Positions 45,287 to 55,211 are shown, counted from the stretch's first letter. The stretch: DNA of 64,000 nucleotides from Psychrobacter frigidicola (GCF_007997305.1 NZ_VORZ01000001.1:496001-560000); one strand, 5' to 3'. Program-made: numbers and translations. Notes: a model not told the origin generated them from the letters alone.

Positions 45287-45844
45287 CTTTGAATGATTTA
45301 GAACGATAGTAATCTAAAGTAACTTAAGTTTTACAATGACTGAGCCTATAGTTGTTGAATGAGAATGGTTTATTCACCATTTTCACTCTATCTACTAATG
45401 GTCTGTCCCTACTAAACATGTAAAAAGAAGCAGATGCCTCTTTTTTCTAAATTTTTTAAACATTATGTTAGCTATATTCACGATTAGATCATGCTTTCGC
45501 ACTTATCTTATATTTCTTCGTAACTGAACAATTTCGTGAATTGAGGGTTAGCAGATGCAGGTGCATCAAAACCGTTTACTGCTATCATAATTAGTGTTTA
45601 ATTAACAAGTTTTGACTTAACGAATGACTAATTATTTATTACTGTGCTTGTTTTAGTTATGCTGCGAAGCTGTTAACTTACTTTTAGGATAGCGTGTATT
45701 GATAATAACTGCCAGCGATTTTTTGACCATTTGGTCAGTTTTTAGGATAACCTATTAATTTATAACGACTTAATCTTAAAAAAACAACATTTATACTCCC
45801 GAATATAGCTGTATTATATAACATGTTCAGCATTATCCTTAAGC
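45287..45844. other. Long divergent intergenic region
   Basis: No gene is supported in these 558 AT-rich bases. A palindrome at 45723-45738 is annotated separately. The region must hold promoters for the NCS2 gene and the DUF2868 gene. Confidence 0.4.
45723..45738. promoter_or_regulatory. Palindrome TTGACCATTTGGTCAG upstream of the DUF2868 gene
   Basis: TGACCA and TGGTCA are perfect inverted arms separated by TT, about 107 bases before the DUF2868 start. The form resembles TetR- or FadR-type operators. Confidence 0.4.
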
Positions 45845-47320
45845 ATGACCTTGTTTTTATTGAATTGCTCACTCATTTATCTTTTTTTATTTCACACTTT
45901 TTATACGGATGCATCGACCGCTATGTTATCTCCACAAGACCAACTGACTGAGTTGGTACGTACGCTTGAGAGCGAGCATCATATCTTTGCTACCGATCCG
46001 CTACTGGTCACTGAAAAGCTACAAGCAGAAGCCGGTACGCCACTCCAAAAGCTGCACAGGCGAGCATCGCGTATTGATAGCACTGGCGCGCTGGCACGCG
46101 TATTGGGCAAGATTGATGGTCGCATCAAAGGCATTATGACAGTGATGAGTGTCGTATGGTGTGTGTCAGGGTTTTTAGGGCTATTCACTTTACTACAGGC
46201 CAATGTGGTTAATTTCTTTTATGTGCTCGTCTGCCTGCTTGGTTTCCATACTATCATGTTGATAGGCTGGCTAGTATTAACAGTGATTAACCAAGGTAAG
46301 CAGTCTTCAAACTGGTTTGCAAGTTTTGTTAGTCCCAACCGTTTAATTCGCGGTAAAGATGATATCACCCAAGCGGCGGTTAGGCTGTATGAAGAACAAC
46401 TTCAACATAGCGGCATGCGCTGGTACCTGGGACGATTTAGTCATCAGCTGTGGCTTGCGACTTTAACTGGCATGTTGTTTGCTATTATATTCTTATTAAT
46501 TGTGCGTCAATATAGCTTTAGTTGGGAGTCGACACTGCTATCGGATGAGGCGCTGATTAGCCTCACCCACGTTTTAGGGTGGCTGCCCAGCATAGTAGGT
46601 TTTGATGTACCTGATAATGCCGCGATTGTACAGAGCCGCTTAGTCACTGATGCCCTGCCCCTATCCGTTGCTCGGCAGTGGGCAGGCTTGTTAATTGGTA
46701 GCCTACTGATGTATGGCATTGTGCCGCGGGCGATAGCGTGGGCGTTTTGTGCGCTGATGTTCCGCCGTAAAAAGATGCGCCTTGACATTAAATGGCCTTA
46801 TTATCAGAAAATCATTAACTTTTGGCAGCGGCAAGTGATTGATGCCGACGACTTTACCGAAGTCGCTGCGCCAATCGCACCAAAAGCTACGGTTAGTGCT
46901 GGCAAAAAGCTAGTTGCTTTACTTGAATACCCTACTGATAATGACCAGTGGTGGCAGGCCGGTTTTGATGACAGTAATAATGATGAGGTGGAAGATTTTG
47001 GTATCGTTGATGATCGTGACGATGTGGCACGCTTAACGGCATATCTTATGCAACATCCGGTTCAGGTATTGCTTGGTATTCATAGTCAAGCGCTTCCTGA
47101 TCGTGGCACGCTACGTAAGCTTGATCAAATCGCTAACTATGCCAAACACGGTCTTATTGTGCAACTACTAAGCCAAGAGAATAACGACCGCCCTACTCCC
47201 AATATTTCTAATACGCCACAACAAACTGTCCGCCACCAGCAATGGCAAACGGCGCTTGCTGCACGGAAAATCGGCTTGGTAGACAATACTGTGAATAACA
47301 AGTCGCTTGTTAATAAATAA
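45845..47320 (+). CDS. DUF2868 domain-containing membrane protein
   Basis: This 491-residue protein carries four to five membrane helices between residues about 95 and 310 and a soluble C-terminal part. The HRRASRIDSTGALARVLGKI segment before the first helix pair fits the DUF2868 family. In other gammaproteobacteria DUF2868 genes sit next to DUF3482 GTPase genes, as here (48520). The C-terminal third contains LLGIHSQALPDRGTLRKLDQ, which looks soluble and cytosolic. Function is unknown. The first 26 residues (hydrophobic) may not be translated; Met27 is an alternative start, though neither start has a good ribosome binding site. Confidence 0.8.
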   Translation: MTLFLLNCSLIYLFLFHTFYTDASTAMLSPQDQLTELVRTLESEHHIFATDPLLVTEKLQAEAGTPLQKLHRRASRIDSTGALARVLGKIDGRIKGIMTVMSVVWCVSGFLGLFTLLQANVVNFFYVLVCLLGFHTIMLIGWLVLTVINQGKQSSNWFASFVSPNRLIRGKDDITQAAVRLYEEQLQHSGMRWYLGRFSHQLWLATLTGMLFAIIFLLIVRQYSFSWESTLLSDEALISLTHVLGWLPSIVGFDVPDNAAIVQSRLVTDALPLSVARQWAGLLIGSLLMYGIVPRAIAWAFCALMFRRKKMRLDIKWPYYQKIINFWQRQVIDADDFTEVAAPIAPKATVSAGKKLVALLEYPTDNDQWWQAGFDDSNNDEVEDFGIVDDRDDVARLTAYLMQHPVQVLLGIHSQALPDRGTLRKLDQIANYAKHGLIVQLLSQENNDRPTPNISNTPQQTVRHQQWQTALAARKIGLVDNTVNNKSLVNK

Positions 47321-47476
47321 CTTTTTAAATCGATTCAACTATTATTTGTTATTTAGAACATAATAAATGCTGTCAAATGACGCCCACGGCCACAACAAAG
47401 GCTGATTTTTTAAGGGTTTAGTCTTATATTAGAATAACAGTGAAGACTCACAACGGCAAACAAGTGGCGGTATGAT

Positions 47477-48471
47477 GTGGCAGCGACAGATGATAGTAGT
47501 CATAATAGTAGCCTAATCAATTTAGGTCAGTATGGTCAGACTTTAGAAGGTTATAAAGACGCTGTGAATCACAGTATATTGGCCATTGCTCCTGAATCAT
47601 GGCAGCCGCTACTGACCAGTATTCTACCCACTCACTGGCAGGAGTGGTTATTACCGTTAATGGGCGCACCATTTTTTCTACTTTTTTTAGCAGAGTGGTT
47701 TTATCAGTCTAAACGCGGACGCGGTGCTGCTTTTAGCTGGAAACGAGCGATGACTAACTTTAGCTTGGGCGGCTCTTATTTAAGCTTTGAACTGGTGATT
47801 CAAGCCCTGATCGTCCTCCCTATTTGCTTATGGTTATATCAATATAGTCTGTTTACTATTGACGTGACTTGGCTGACAGCAATACCGATATTTATTGCCG
47901 TCGAGTTCTGCTATTACTGGTTCCACCGCAGCTCGCATTGGGTCAATTGGTTTTGGTCAGCACATGTACTGCATCACTCTGACGATCAGATGAATCTATC
48001 GACTGCCATGCGCCAAAGTTTGCTGTATTCCCTCACTGGCTGGTGGTTATTCTTCGTTCCGCTCCGCTTATGCTACTTGGCGTGCATCCGGTTTGGGTGT
48101 TCTTCTTTTACGCCCTTGATTTAATTTATCAGTTTTTTATTCATACTGAAACCGTCGGTAAATTTCCCAAATGGGTGGAGTATGTCTTTGACACACCTTC
48201 GAATCACCGTGCCCATCATGGGACTAATAACGACTATATCGACCAGAACTATGGCGGGATGCTCATCATTTTTGATCGCTGGTTTGGTACTTATGTGGAA
48301 GAAGATGCCGTCAATAACCCTGTAACTTATGGTGCGGTTGGTGAGACCAGTACCGATAATGTGTTTGGCTTGATATTTTCAGTGTTTTACCGGATGTGGC
48401 AACGATTTTTTCGTGCTAAAGGATTAAAAAACAAGCTAAAAGTGCTATTTAGTCCACCAAGCGCGGTATAG
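47477..48471 (+). pseudogene. Fatty acid hydroxylase/sterol desaturase family gene, frameshifted by a 5-bp duplication
   Basis: The first part (GTG at 47477) encodes HRSSHWVN and HVLHHSDDQMN, two of the histidine clusters of the membrane di-iron hydroxylases. The second part, in another frame, encodes LLGVHPVWVFFFYALDLIYQ, FFIHTE and the third cluster NHRAHHGTN. The join lies at CCGCTCCGCT (48059-48068), a perfect tandem copy of CCGCT. Removing one copy restores VPLMLLGVHP and one frame of about 330 codons. All catalytic histidines are otherwise present, so the event looks recent. The gene lies between DUF2868 and DUF3482 and would have made an integral membrane oxidase of unknown substrate. 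Confidence 0.85.
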
Positions 48472-48519
48472 TATTCTAATTTATCTTAACTTTTACTATA
48501 AATAATATAAGACCCTATT

Positions 48520-50073
48520 ATGAACCATGATAATAATAAAAATATGGATACCGTCGCCTTAAATAAAGAGAATAGCAGAGCTCAAATACCAATAGCATTG
48601 GATATAACGCCAAAGTCTGCCCGAGAAAAAACGACAATTGGTAGTGGGGAGCCGTTAAAACTGGCGGTGGTTGGCCACACCAATACGGGTAAGACCTCAA
48701 TTCTGCGTACCTTGCTGCGTGATGTGTATTTTGGTGAGGTCAAGAACGAAGCCGCCACTACCCGCCATGTTGAGCGCGCTCAGTTGACTGACAGTCTGAC
48801 TGGTGATGTCTTGGTATCTCTATATGACACCCCTGGCCTTGAGGATGCCTCTGGATTGATGGATTGGCTGGAAGATAATACCGCCAGTCGACGCGATGGT
48901 ATTGAGCGTTTACAGCAGTTTTTAGCCGCTGACATTGCATCTGGAGCAACAGGTTCTGATGCTGTAAGTGGAGATGAAGACTATAGCCAAGAAGCGAAAG
49001 TTATCCGACAGCTGCTGGCAAGTGATATGGCAATCTATGTCATTGATGCGCGTGAGCCCGTTCTGGGCAAGTATAAAGATGAATTGGCTATTTTGTCTTG
49101 GGCGGCCATTCCAGTTATGCCAGTATTTAATTTTACGGATAGCCAAGATGCCAATATTGACGCGTGGCAGACTATGCTGGCACGGCGTAACTTACATATC
49201 TCGACACGTTTTGATTCGGTCGCGTTTGAATTCACAGACGAGATGCGGCTATGGCAAAATCTTGCTACGATGCTGACCCACGCAGAAATGCTTGAACAAC
49301 TCATGCAACGCCGAACTGAGGATTGGGCGCAGTTATATGATGAGGCCAATATTATCATTGCGGACTTTTTATTGAATGTTGCCGCTTTTGTACGTGAAAT
49401 TAACGATGATGATGACCCAATGCCTATATTGCAACAGATGCAAGAAGCAGTGCGTCAAAGTGAGCGGGCCATGCAACACAAGTTATTAAATTCGTATAAG
49501 TTCTATGATAACGCCGTAGCCGCAACCCCACTGGAACTACAAGCTTACCAGCAAGACCCTTTTGATCCTGAGTTGCTCAAGAGTTACGGTATTCGTACGA
49601 CCTCTGGCGCGGCAGCTGGCGCGTTATTAGGACTGGGTATTGATGTAGCGGCGTTAGGCACGACTTTAGGGCTGGGCGCTGCTCTCGGCGGTATCGCTGG
49701 TGGGTTATTATCTAATACTGGCAGCATCGCAGATAAGCTAACTGGGGTGAAGCGTTTATATATTGATCCGGCTACTTTAACCTTACTGGCTACGCGGGCG
49801 ATAGACTTACTTATGGCGTTACGTCATCGTGGACACGCCGCTACCGATGCGACCCAAATGCTATATAGCGGTGAGATTGATGAGCATTCGGGCCATATGG
49901 ACGATGATGTCAATCTTGTTACCCCATGGCTAACCCATAAGTTGCCAAGTGAGCTTAAAAAAGCCCGTGGTAAGCCGCAATGGTCATCACTAAGTAGCGG
50001 GAAGTCTGAACAAGCACAAAGCTTGCGTATCGATGCGGCATGGTCATTATCGAGAAGACTTGAACGAGCATAA
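48520..50073 (+). CDS. DUF3482 domain-containing GTPase
   Basis: This 517-residue protein begins with a small-GTPase domain: G1 GHTNTGKTS at residues 52-60, a candidate switch I AATTRHVER and G3 DTPGLED. G4 is less clear, with NFTD in place of NKxD. A DUF3482 region follows. Near residues 365-400 there is an Ala/Gly/Leu-rich stretch (SGAAAGALLGLGIDVAALGT), a glycine-zipper-like segment that may insert in membranes. DUF2868 membrane proteins commonly neighbour this family, so the two probably act together at the inner membrane. Cellular role unknown. Confidence 0.88.
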   Translation: MNHDNNKNMDTVALNKENSRAQIPIALDITPKSAREKTTIGSGEPLKLAVVGHTNTGKTSILRTLLRDVYFGEVKNEAATTRHVERAQLTDSLTGDVLVSLYDTPGLEDASGLMDWLEDNTASRRDGIERLQQFLAADIASGATGSDAVSGDEDYSQEAKVIRQLLASDMAIYVIDAREPVLGKYKDELAILSWAAIPVMPVFNFTDSQDANIDAWQTMLARRNLHISTRFDSVAFEFTDEMRLWQNLATMLTHAEMLEQLMQRRTEDWAQLYDEANIIIADFLLNVAAFVREINDDDDPMPILQQMQEAVRQSERAMQHKLLNSYKFYDNAVAATPLELQAYQQDPFDPELLKSYGIRTTSGAAAGALLGLGIDVAALGTTLGLGAALGGIAGGLLSNTGSIADKLTGVKRLYIDPATLTLLATRAIDLLMALRHRGHAATDATQMLYSGEIDEHSGHMDDDVNLVTPWLTHKLPSELKKARGKPQWSSLSSGKSEQAQSLRIDAAWSLSRRLERA

Positions 50074-50115
50074 ATTAGTGAGCTAAGACTGTTAATAAGT
50101 TATTTCTTTAATTTG

Positions 50116-51123
50116 TTAGATCAATAATACACTTAATGCCTCAGTGCCGCGCACGTCTGTTTGTTGCAGATAGATAGGATATACCGGATAGTTTTTGAAT
50201 TGTTCTTCGATATCATCTACTAATTGCTGTTGTCTATCAGCACGCTGTTGCCAAAACTCGTCTGCTTGTATAGGTGTAATCAGCTGATTAACTACGATTG
50301 CCGCTGGCGTGAGGTTTGTTTCTTCTAACTGCTCAATAGCGCGCTTGGTTTCAGCCAGTGGCAGCACATCTGCAGTCATTACCAGCACAATTGCGGTTTG
50401 CTCGCGGTCGTGAAGCAGCATTCCTGCCTGACGAAACAATGCCTTACGCTTCTCTAATACCGTTACTGCCTGTTCCCAGCGGTCAGATTTTTGCTTGGCA
50501 AATGGATTTGGTACGTCATTTTTATTATTTGCACGACTACTGGTATCCAAGTGAGTGGCAACTGAGCGCAACTTGGCTTGTCTTCTCTGCTGAGCCAACA
50601 GTCCGTCCGTCCATGCCCCCATCATCTCCGGCAATACCAACAATCGTAAAGTATGTCCTGTTGGGGCCGTATCAAAAATAATATGATCGTAGCCTGCCCC
50701 AGCGGCGGCAACCAAATGCTGACACATCGACTCGAGCATGGCGGCTTCTTGTGCCCCTGGTGCTGACTTTGACAGGCGCAGATGCTCGCGAATTTTGGGC
50801 ATCATATCGGGATTAGCATAGCCTTTAATCGTGCGCTCAACTTGTGCAAAGTGCGCATCGACTATGACATCAGGATTCAACTCAATAGCATCAAGGTAAG
50901 GCGTGATAGCCGTTTTTTCATTACTCAAGCGTACGTTTAATACATCACCTAAGCTATGTGCAGGATCAGTGGAAATAATGAGTGTCTTTTTCTGCTGGCG
51001 AGCATAATAGCTGGCAAGTGCCGCTGCGGTCGTAGTCTTCCCCACGCCGCCTTTACCACCAACAAATATAATGGGCTGCACAGATAGTTGTGTTACTAGC
51101 GCGCTTAAAGGTTGTAATGCCAT
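50116..51123 (-). CDS. ArsA/Get3-family ATPase
   Basis: Met at 51123 is preferred (GAG upstream, no overlap with the neighbouring gene) over the longer frame from 51192; the product is 335 residues. It has the deviant Walker A GKGGVGKTT (residues 23-31), the switch I pattern STDPAHSLGDVL and the A-loop-like TAPTGHTLRLLVLPE. This is the ArsA/Get3 (TRC40) ATPase superfamily. No arsenic-resistance genes are nearby. The adjacent cory-CC-star gene is a known genomic partner of such ATPases, so a role in handling membrane or client proteins is more likely than arsenite export; this is inference. Confidence 0.9.
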   Translation of the reverse strand: MALQPLSALVTQLSVQPIIFVGGKGGVGKTTTAAALASYYARQQKKTLIISTDPAHSLGDVLNVRLSNEKTAITPYLDAIELNPDVIVDAHFAQVERTIKGYANPDMMPKIREHLRLSKSAPGAQEAAMLESMCQHLVAAAGAGYDHIIFDTAPTGHTLRLLVLPEMMGAWTDGLLAQQRRQAKLRSVATHLDTSSRANNKNDVPNPFAKQKSDRWEQAVTVLEKRKALFRQAGMLLHDREQTAIVLVMTADVLPLAETKRAIEQLEETNLTPAAIVVNQLITPIQADEFWQQRADRQQQLVDDIEEQFKNYPVYPIYLQQTDVRGTEALSVLLI

Positions 51124-51169
51124 ATTTTTGATCTCAATTATTATTTTACTATCAGTTACTACTACTATA

Positions 51170-51517
51170 TTAGCAGCAACCCACATGATCAAAAGGACAT
51201 CTATCCATGCCCATACGGGTGTGCCATTCGTGAAAGTTTTCTAAGAATAAAGGCTGCAATTCAAGCGTATAGAAGCTGGCTGGATTATCGATTCCTAAGC
51301 TTTCAGCGAACATTAGTAGCATGAAAAAATCTTCTTCATCACGAGCTGCGCGTGCCATCGTTTGTCGATACGGGGCATGATAGAACTCATTGAGTCCTTC
51401 TAAAAACCGCTGCCACCATGATACGTTGTCTTCTACTTGTCTATTAGACATAGCTGGCAAGCTATCTATTTGTTCTGAATGCTCTTTTAGAATTTTATTA
51501 TTATCTTTGTTTCTCAT
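51170..51517 (-). CDS. cory-CC-star protein
   Basis: This 115-residue protein ends exactly with Gly-Cys-Cys before the stop codon. Its core, GLNEFYHAPYRQTMARAARDEE followed by DFFMLLMFAESLGIDNPAS, matches the small family named cory-CC-star, which is found beside ArsA-family ATPase genes. The C-terminal CPFDHVGCC has three cysteines that could bind a metal or be modified. The ATPase gene begins 46 bases downstream, so the two are co-transcribed. Function is not known. Confidence 0.82.
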   Translation of the reverse strand: MRNKDNNKILKEHSEQIDSLPAMSNRQVEDNVSWWQRFLEGLNEFYHAPYRQTMARAARDEEDFFMLLMFAESLGIDNPASFYTLELQPLFLENFHEWHTRMGMDRCPFDHVGCC

Positions 51518-51594
51518 AGCCTACCTCATCTTGCTGATAATGACGGACTTTAAAATATATTGTTGTCTAAAATATAACACGTCTAGCGCACAAT

Positions 51595-51624
51595 ATAAAA
51601 AACGCCAGCAAGTGCCGGCGTTTT
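51595..51624 (-). terminator. Rho-independent terminator of cstA
   Basis: On the minus strand AAAACGCC / GGCGTTTT forms an 8-bp stem followed by a T-rich tail, 29 bases beyond the cstA stop. The sequence could act in both directions. Confidence 0.8.
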
Positions 51625-51652
51625 ATTTTTAAAGTATGATTACTGCTGAGCT

Positions 51653-53332
51653 TTACGCCTGATTCTTACCTTTATGAGCTGACCATTCACGGCGCAATAC
51701 AGACAGACTCTCGAAGGTCACCAAAATGGTAGCAATCAAAATAATAATATCCATAATAATAAGTAGCCAATTGCCATCAACGTAGAAGGTTTTAAGTTGT
51801 AGTAATAACGCCAATACCGTCATAACTAGTAAGAAAGACAAAGGCGCTAAGGTATACCATACTGGCTTGCCTTTACGCAATAAAATGACCGTCACAATCA
51901 TTAAAGTTAATGCTGCCATTAACTGGTTAGTAGTACCAAATAACGGCCAAATAATCATGCCGCCTTCTCCATCGATACCACCTGCACCAAATGCTAATAG
52001 TAAACATGTTCCTACTGCTAAGAAGGTTGCTACTGTGCCTTTGGTCAATACTGGAATATTATAAAACTCCCCAAACTCTTGGAAAATATAACGTTGTAAA
52101 CGCACGCCAGTATCCATCGTTGTGCCTGCGAACAGCGCTGCCATAACGGTCAGCATGGTTTGTGATAATACCATGTCAATACCAACACCAGCATTCAGTA
52201 TCGTTGCGCCGCCATCAATAAACGCGCCTATCGAGCCATCACCGAATTTTTGATAGACTGCTTGCCAATCACCAAGGGAGGCAAAACCTGCAGTTGCCGC
52301 AAGGATAGCGCCTAACGCTAGCATTCCTTCACCAAGGGCACCAAAATAACCGACAAAACGCGCATCTTCTTCTTTATCAATTTGCTTAGAAGTCGTTCCC
52401 GTTGCCACTAAACCGTGAAACCCTGAAATCGCACCACAAGCAATGGTCACGAATAATAATGGCATAATTGAGGGTGTGCCGATTGGCAAGTCCCTATTAA
52501 TTGCTGGAGCTACAATATCGGGTGTAGCAATAAAAATAGCCGCATATAATAAAATCAGTCCAACGAATAGTTGCAAGCCGTTAATATAATCACGTGGCTG
52601 TAGCAGCATCCATACGGGTAATAAAGACGCAATTGCAGCGTAAATAAATAGAACAATAATCCAAATTGCAGTATCTGGCAGCCCTAACACCGTCTCAGGT
52701 AAGACCACTGGGAACATAGGCCCAAGGTAGATAAGTCCGTATAAGGCCACTACGCCAATTATCGATACCCAAAGTAAACTCATTTTATAGCGATAGATAC
52801 ATTGACCAATAATGAAGGCAACGACTAAAGCGCCCCACACAGGTAATACAGCTGAAGGTGTTTTAATAAGCATATTAGCGATGGCAACACCAAATACAGC
52901 GTTGACCATTAATAGTAACAAAAAGATAACCACCATCATTAGGCTGCGAACCCGTGAGCCCATCACTGTACCAGCAATAGAGCCGATAGACTGTCCTCTA
53001 TTACGCATACTGGCCCAAATAGCGGACATATCATGAATGCCTGCCATAAAGATAGTACCAAAAACCACCCAAATAACAGCGGGTAGCCAACCCCAGATGA
53101 CCGCAATAGCAGGCCCAATAATTGGCGCAGCGCCTGCAACTGAGGTGAAGTGATGACCCCATAATACAAATTTATTGGTTGGTACATAATCCACCCCATC
53201 TTTCATCGTATGCGCAGGCGTGGGTCGGCTATTATCTAATGCTAAAATTTTGGTTGCTATAAACTTTGAATAAAAAATATAACCGCAGAACATTGCGGCG
53301 ACGCCAACTAATAATACAATGGCACTGTTCAT
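51653..53332 (-). CDS. cstA: Carbon starvation protein A family transporter (CstA/BtsT)
   Basis: This 559-residue membrane protein has about 15 hydrophobic helices. CstA-family features are HHFTSVAGAAPIIGPAIAVIWGW, FGTIFMAGIHDM, SGFHGLVATGTTSKQ and GTTNQLMAALTL. Characterised members (BtsT, CstA) import pyruvate, and older work links the family to peptide uptake. This is the shorter form, without the extra C-terminal region of E. coli CstA. GGAGAGG precedes the ATG. It is followed by a terminator before the cory-CC-star gene. Confidence 0.92.
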   Translation of the reverse strand: MNSAIVLLVGVAAMFCGYIFYSKFIATKILALDNSRPTPAHTMKDGVDYVPTNKFVLWGHHFTSVAGAAPIIGPAIAVIWGWLPAVIWVVFGTIFMAGIHDMSAIWASMRNRGQSIGSIAGTVMGSRVRSLMMVVIFLLLLMVNAVFGVAIANMLIKTPSAVLPVWGALVVAFIIGQCIYRYKMSLLWVSIIGVVALYGLIYLGPMFPVVLPETVLGLPDTAIWIIVLFIYAAIASLLPVWMLLQPRDYINGLQLFVGLILLYAAIFIATPDIVAPAINRDLPIGTPSIMPLLFVTIACGAISGFHGLVATGTTSKQIDKEEDARFVGYFGALGEGMLALGAILAATAGFASLGDWQAVYQKFGDGSIGAFIDGGATILNAGVGIDMVLSQTMLTVMAALFAGTTMDTGVRLQRYIFQEFGEFYNIPVLTKGTVATFLAVGTCLLLAFGAGGIDGEGGMIIWPLFGTTNQLMAALTLMIVTVILLRKGKPVWYTLAPLSFLLVMTVLALLLQLKTFYVDGNWLLIIMDIIILIATILVTFESLSVLRREWSAHKGKNQA

Positions 53333-53810
53333 CTTGCCTCTCCTTAAATATCTTAAGAGCGATAAAAATATATCGCTTTTTGTCTTTTATACCAAAATAA
53401 ATACTGGCAGGATGATTAGATTTAGATCTTTAACGTTTCTCTTTTTTAAACACAGATTTATAGCGTTATTATCGTTACGCGCAAGCTTTTACGATTCAAA
53501 CCTTACCATTGTGATAGATTAGAATACTAAGAAAGCTCATACCTTCTCTGTGTGGAGGTGAATAACAATAATTATGGATAGCAGGTTTTCCGTAAAATAC
53601 AAACTAATACTACCAACAGTAAATGTTTCAACAATCCTTTCTAATTGTAAACGATTTGACATAAAATGTAACGTTTGATGTCAGAGTTCCTTTAAACTAC
53701 TGTTAGAATTAAAATAACGATAAATTAGAAAAGCAGTGTGTTCTTACTACTTCTCTTCCCGATATTATTCTGCACACTCATAAATAAATTATAGAAATAA
53801 AGGTAGCATA
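53333..53810. other. Divergent intergenic region between cstA and the 53811 gene
   Basis: No gene in 478 bases. It should contain the divergent promoters. TGACAT and ATGTCA form a loose inverted pair near 53657-53684; I could not assign a regulator or a confident CRP site. Confidence 0.35.
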
Positions 53811-54479
53811 ATGACGCATTATTTTGGTTTTTTACCCTCCGATGAACTAAGCGATATGATCGCTGAAGCAGAACGTATTATTGAATCGAATGAGCAAGTA
53901 GACTATTACCCCTATCGCAACAAGCTTACGCAACAAATTGCTCGTGAACTGCTCGATAACTTACTAGTCAGTCTTATTGATGTGATTCCGAACGCGGAAC
54001 GGCAAGCATCCATGCGTAAGATTGTAGGTACCATTGAGCGCGCTACAGAGACGCTCTTAAACATATTACTTGGTAAAGATAAAAACGAAGATATTATGCC
54101 CAGTTTTAATTTCTTAAAAAACGAAAGTATGTTTATAGATAATGAAGGAATGCGTCGCGTTGGTTTTGCACTATCTAAAGAGTCAGCTCAAACAATTACT
54201 GAAGGCTTTGCGGCAATGACGCCTGATACTGTTGATAAAGTTAAATTCAAAACTGCGCTTGAAACTATGACCGAAGATGCGTTAACGCATTTTATGAGCC
54301 GATTCACTGAAACGCTTAAGCTTGGGATGATTAAACGCAAATCCGTGCCAGTGGCTAAAGCTGCTATTGATAAGGGAATGAGTATGGCGCTTAATAAGCT
54401 ATTACCACAACTTCCTGATGATGGCTTAAATCGTTTAGCACGTTTTTATCGTCCTTTTCTTATAGATATGGCCGATTAG
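53811..54479 (+). CDS. Conserved hypothetical protein, alpha-helical
   Basis: This 222-residue cytosolic-looking protein has no signal peptide or membrane helix. Its composition suggests an all-alpha fold, for example SDELSDMIAEAERIIESNEQ and QIARELLDNLLVSLIDVIPN. I do not recognise the family; similar-sized hypothetical proteins seem common in Moraxellaceae. An AAAGG ribosome binding site precedes the ATG. The next gene on the same strand, 112 bases away, is a purine phosphoribosyltransferase; a functional link is not evident. Confidence 0.75.
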   Translation: MTHYFGFLPSDELSDMIAEAERIIESNEQVDYYPYRNKLTQQIARELLDNLLVSLIDVIPNAERQASMRKIVGTIERATETLLNILLGKDKNEDIMPSFNFLKNESMFIDNEGMRRVGFALSKESAQTITEGFAAMTPDTVDKVKFKTALETMTEDALTHFMSRFTETLKLGMIKRKSVPVAKAAIDKGMSMALNKLLPQLPDDGLNRLARFYRPFLIDMAD

Positions 54480-54590
54480 CAAAGACTGTTCACTGCAGAG
54501 ATTTATTTTTGTTCCAAAGGTACGTTATATTGGGCAAAACCAGTAAAACTTGATAGAATAATCAGCACTTTTTACCGAAGGCGCAACCCC

Positions 54591-55154
54591 ATGACTCAAA
54601 TCAGCAATCAAGAAATTGAACAAACCCTGCGTAACTCAGAGTGCCTTATTAGTAGTACTGAAGTGGCCGCTGCTTATGAGCGCCTTGCTGCCCAGCTTAA
54701 TCTACATTATGTTGGGCTAAACCCGATTGTTATGGTCGTGATGAACGGTGGTCTTATTCCAGCGGGTCAACTACTTACCCATCTTACCTTCTACCATCGC
54801 ATGCATTATATTCATGCTTCGCGCTACCGTGACAATCAAGGTACCAACGAGCTTGATTGGAAGTTTAAGCCTGACGTTAATCTTGCAGGCGAGCACATAT
54901 TACTGATTGATGATATTTTTGATGAAGGTATTACCCTAAAAACTATTGTAGAAGAGCTGGGTAAAGAGAATCCTTTGTCTATTGAAACTTGTGTTTTACT
55001 TAACAAGCAACATGACCGTAAAGTAGAAGGCTTCGATGTTGACTTCGTTGGTCTTGATGTTGCTGATCGTTATGTCTATGGTTGTGGCATGGACTTTCAT
55101 GGTTACTTGCGTCATCTACCAGGTATTTATGCTATTAAAGAAGATAAAATGTAA
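54591..55154 (+). CDS. Hypoxanthine-guanine phosphoribosyltransferase
   Basis: This 187-residue type I phosphoribosyltransferase has the PRPP-binding loop ILLIDDIFDEGITLKTI and the N-terminal MVVMNGGLIPAGQLL. LLNKQHDRKV and FVGLDVADRYVYGCGMDF complete the HGPRT pattern, with the last segment forming part of the purine-binding site. It salvages hypoxanthine and guanine to IMP and GMP. GAAGG lies before the ATG. A bidirectional terminator follows. Confidence 0.9.
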   Translation: MTQISNQEIEQTLRNSECLISSTEVAAAYERLAAQLNLHYVGLNPIVMVVMNGGLIPAGQLLTHLTFYHRMHYIHASRYRDNQGTNELDWKFKPDVNLAGEHILLIDDIFDEGITLKTIVEELGKENPLSIETCVLLNKQHDRKVEGFDVDFVGLDVADRYVYGCGMDFHGYLRHLPGIYAIKEDKM

Positions 55155-55183
55155 TTCGCATTCTTTGTTAGTAAGATATATTT

Positions 55184-55211
55184 AAAAAAGCACCTAATGG
55201 GTGCTTTTTTT
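55184..55211. terminator. Bidirectional rho-independent terminator
   Basis: AAAAAAGCACC / GGTGCTTTTTT, a perfect 11-bp stem with a 5-base loop and T-run on both strands, between the convergent phosphoribosyltransferase gene and the mepB-like gene. Confidence 0.93.

Noticed and set aside
50116-51123. Arsenic resistance function for the ArsA-family ATPase
   Set aside because: No arsB, arsC, arsD or arsR is nearby and the cory-CC-star neighbour points to another role.
53657-53684. TGACAT / ATGTCA inverted pair in the cstA upstream region
   Set aside because: Short arms with a 15-base gap; expected by chance in AT-rich DNA.
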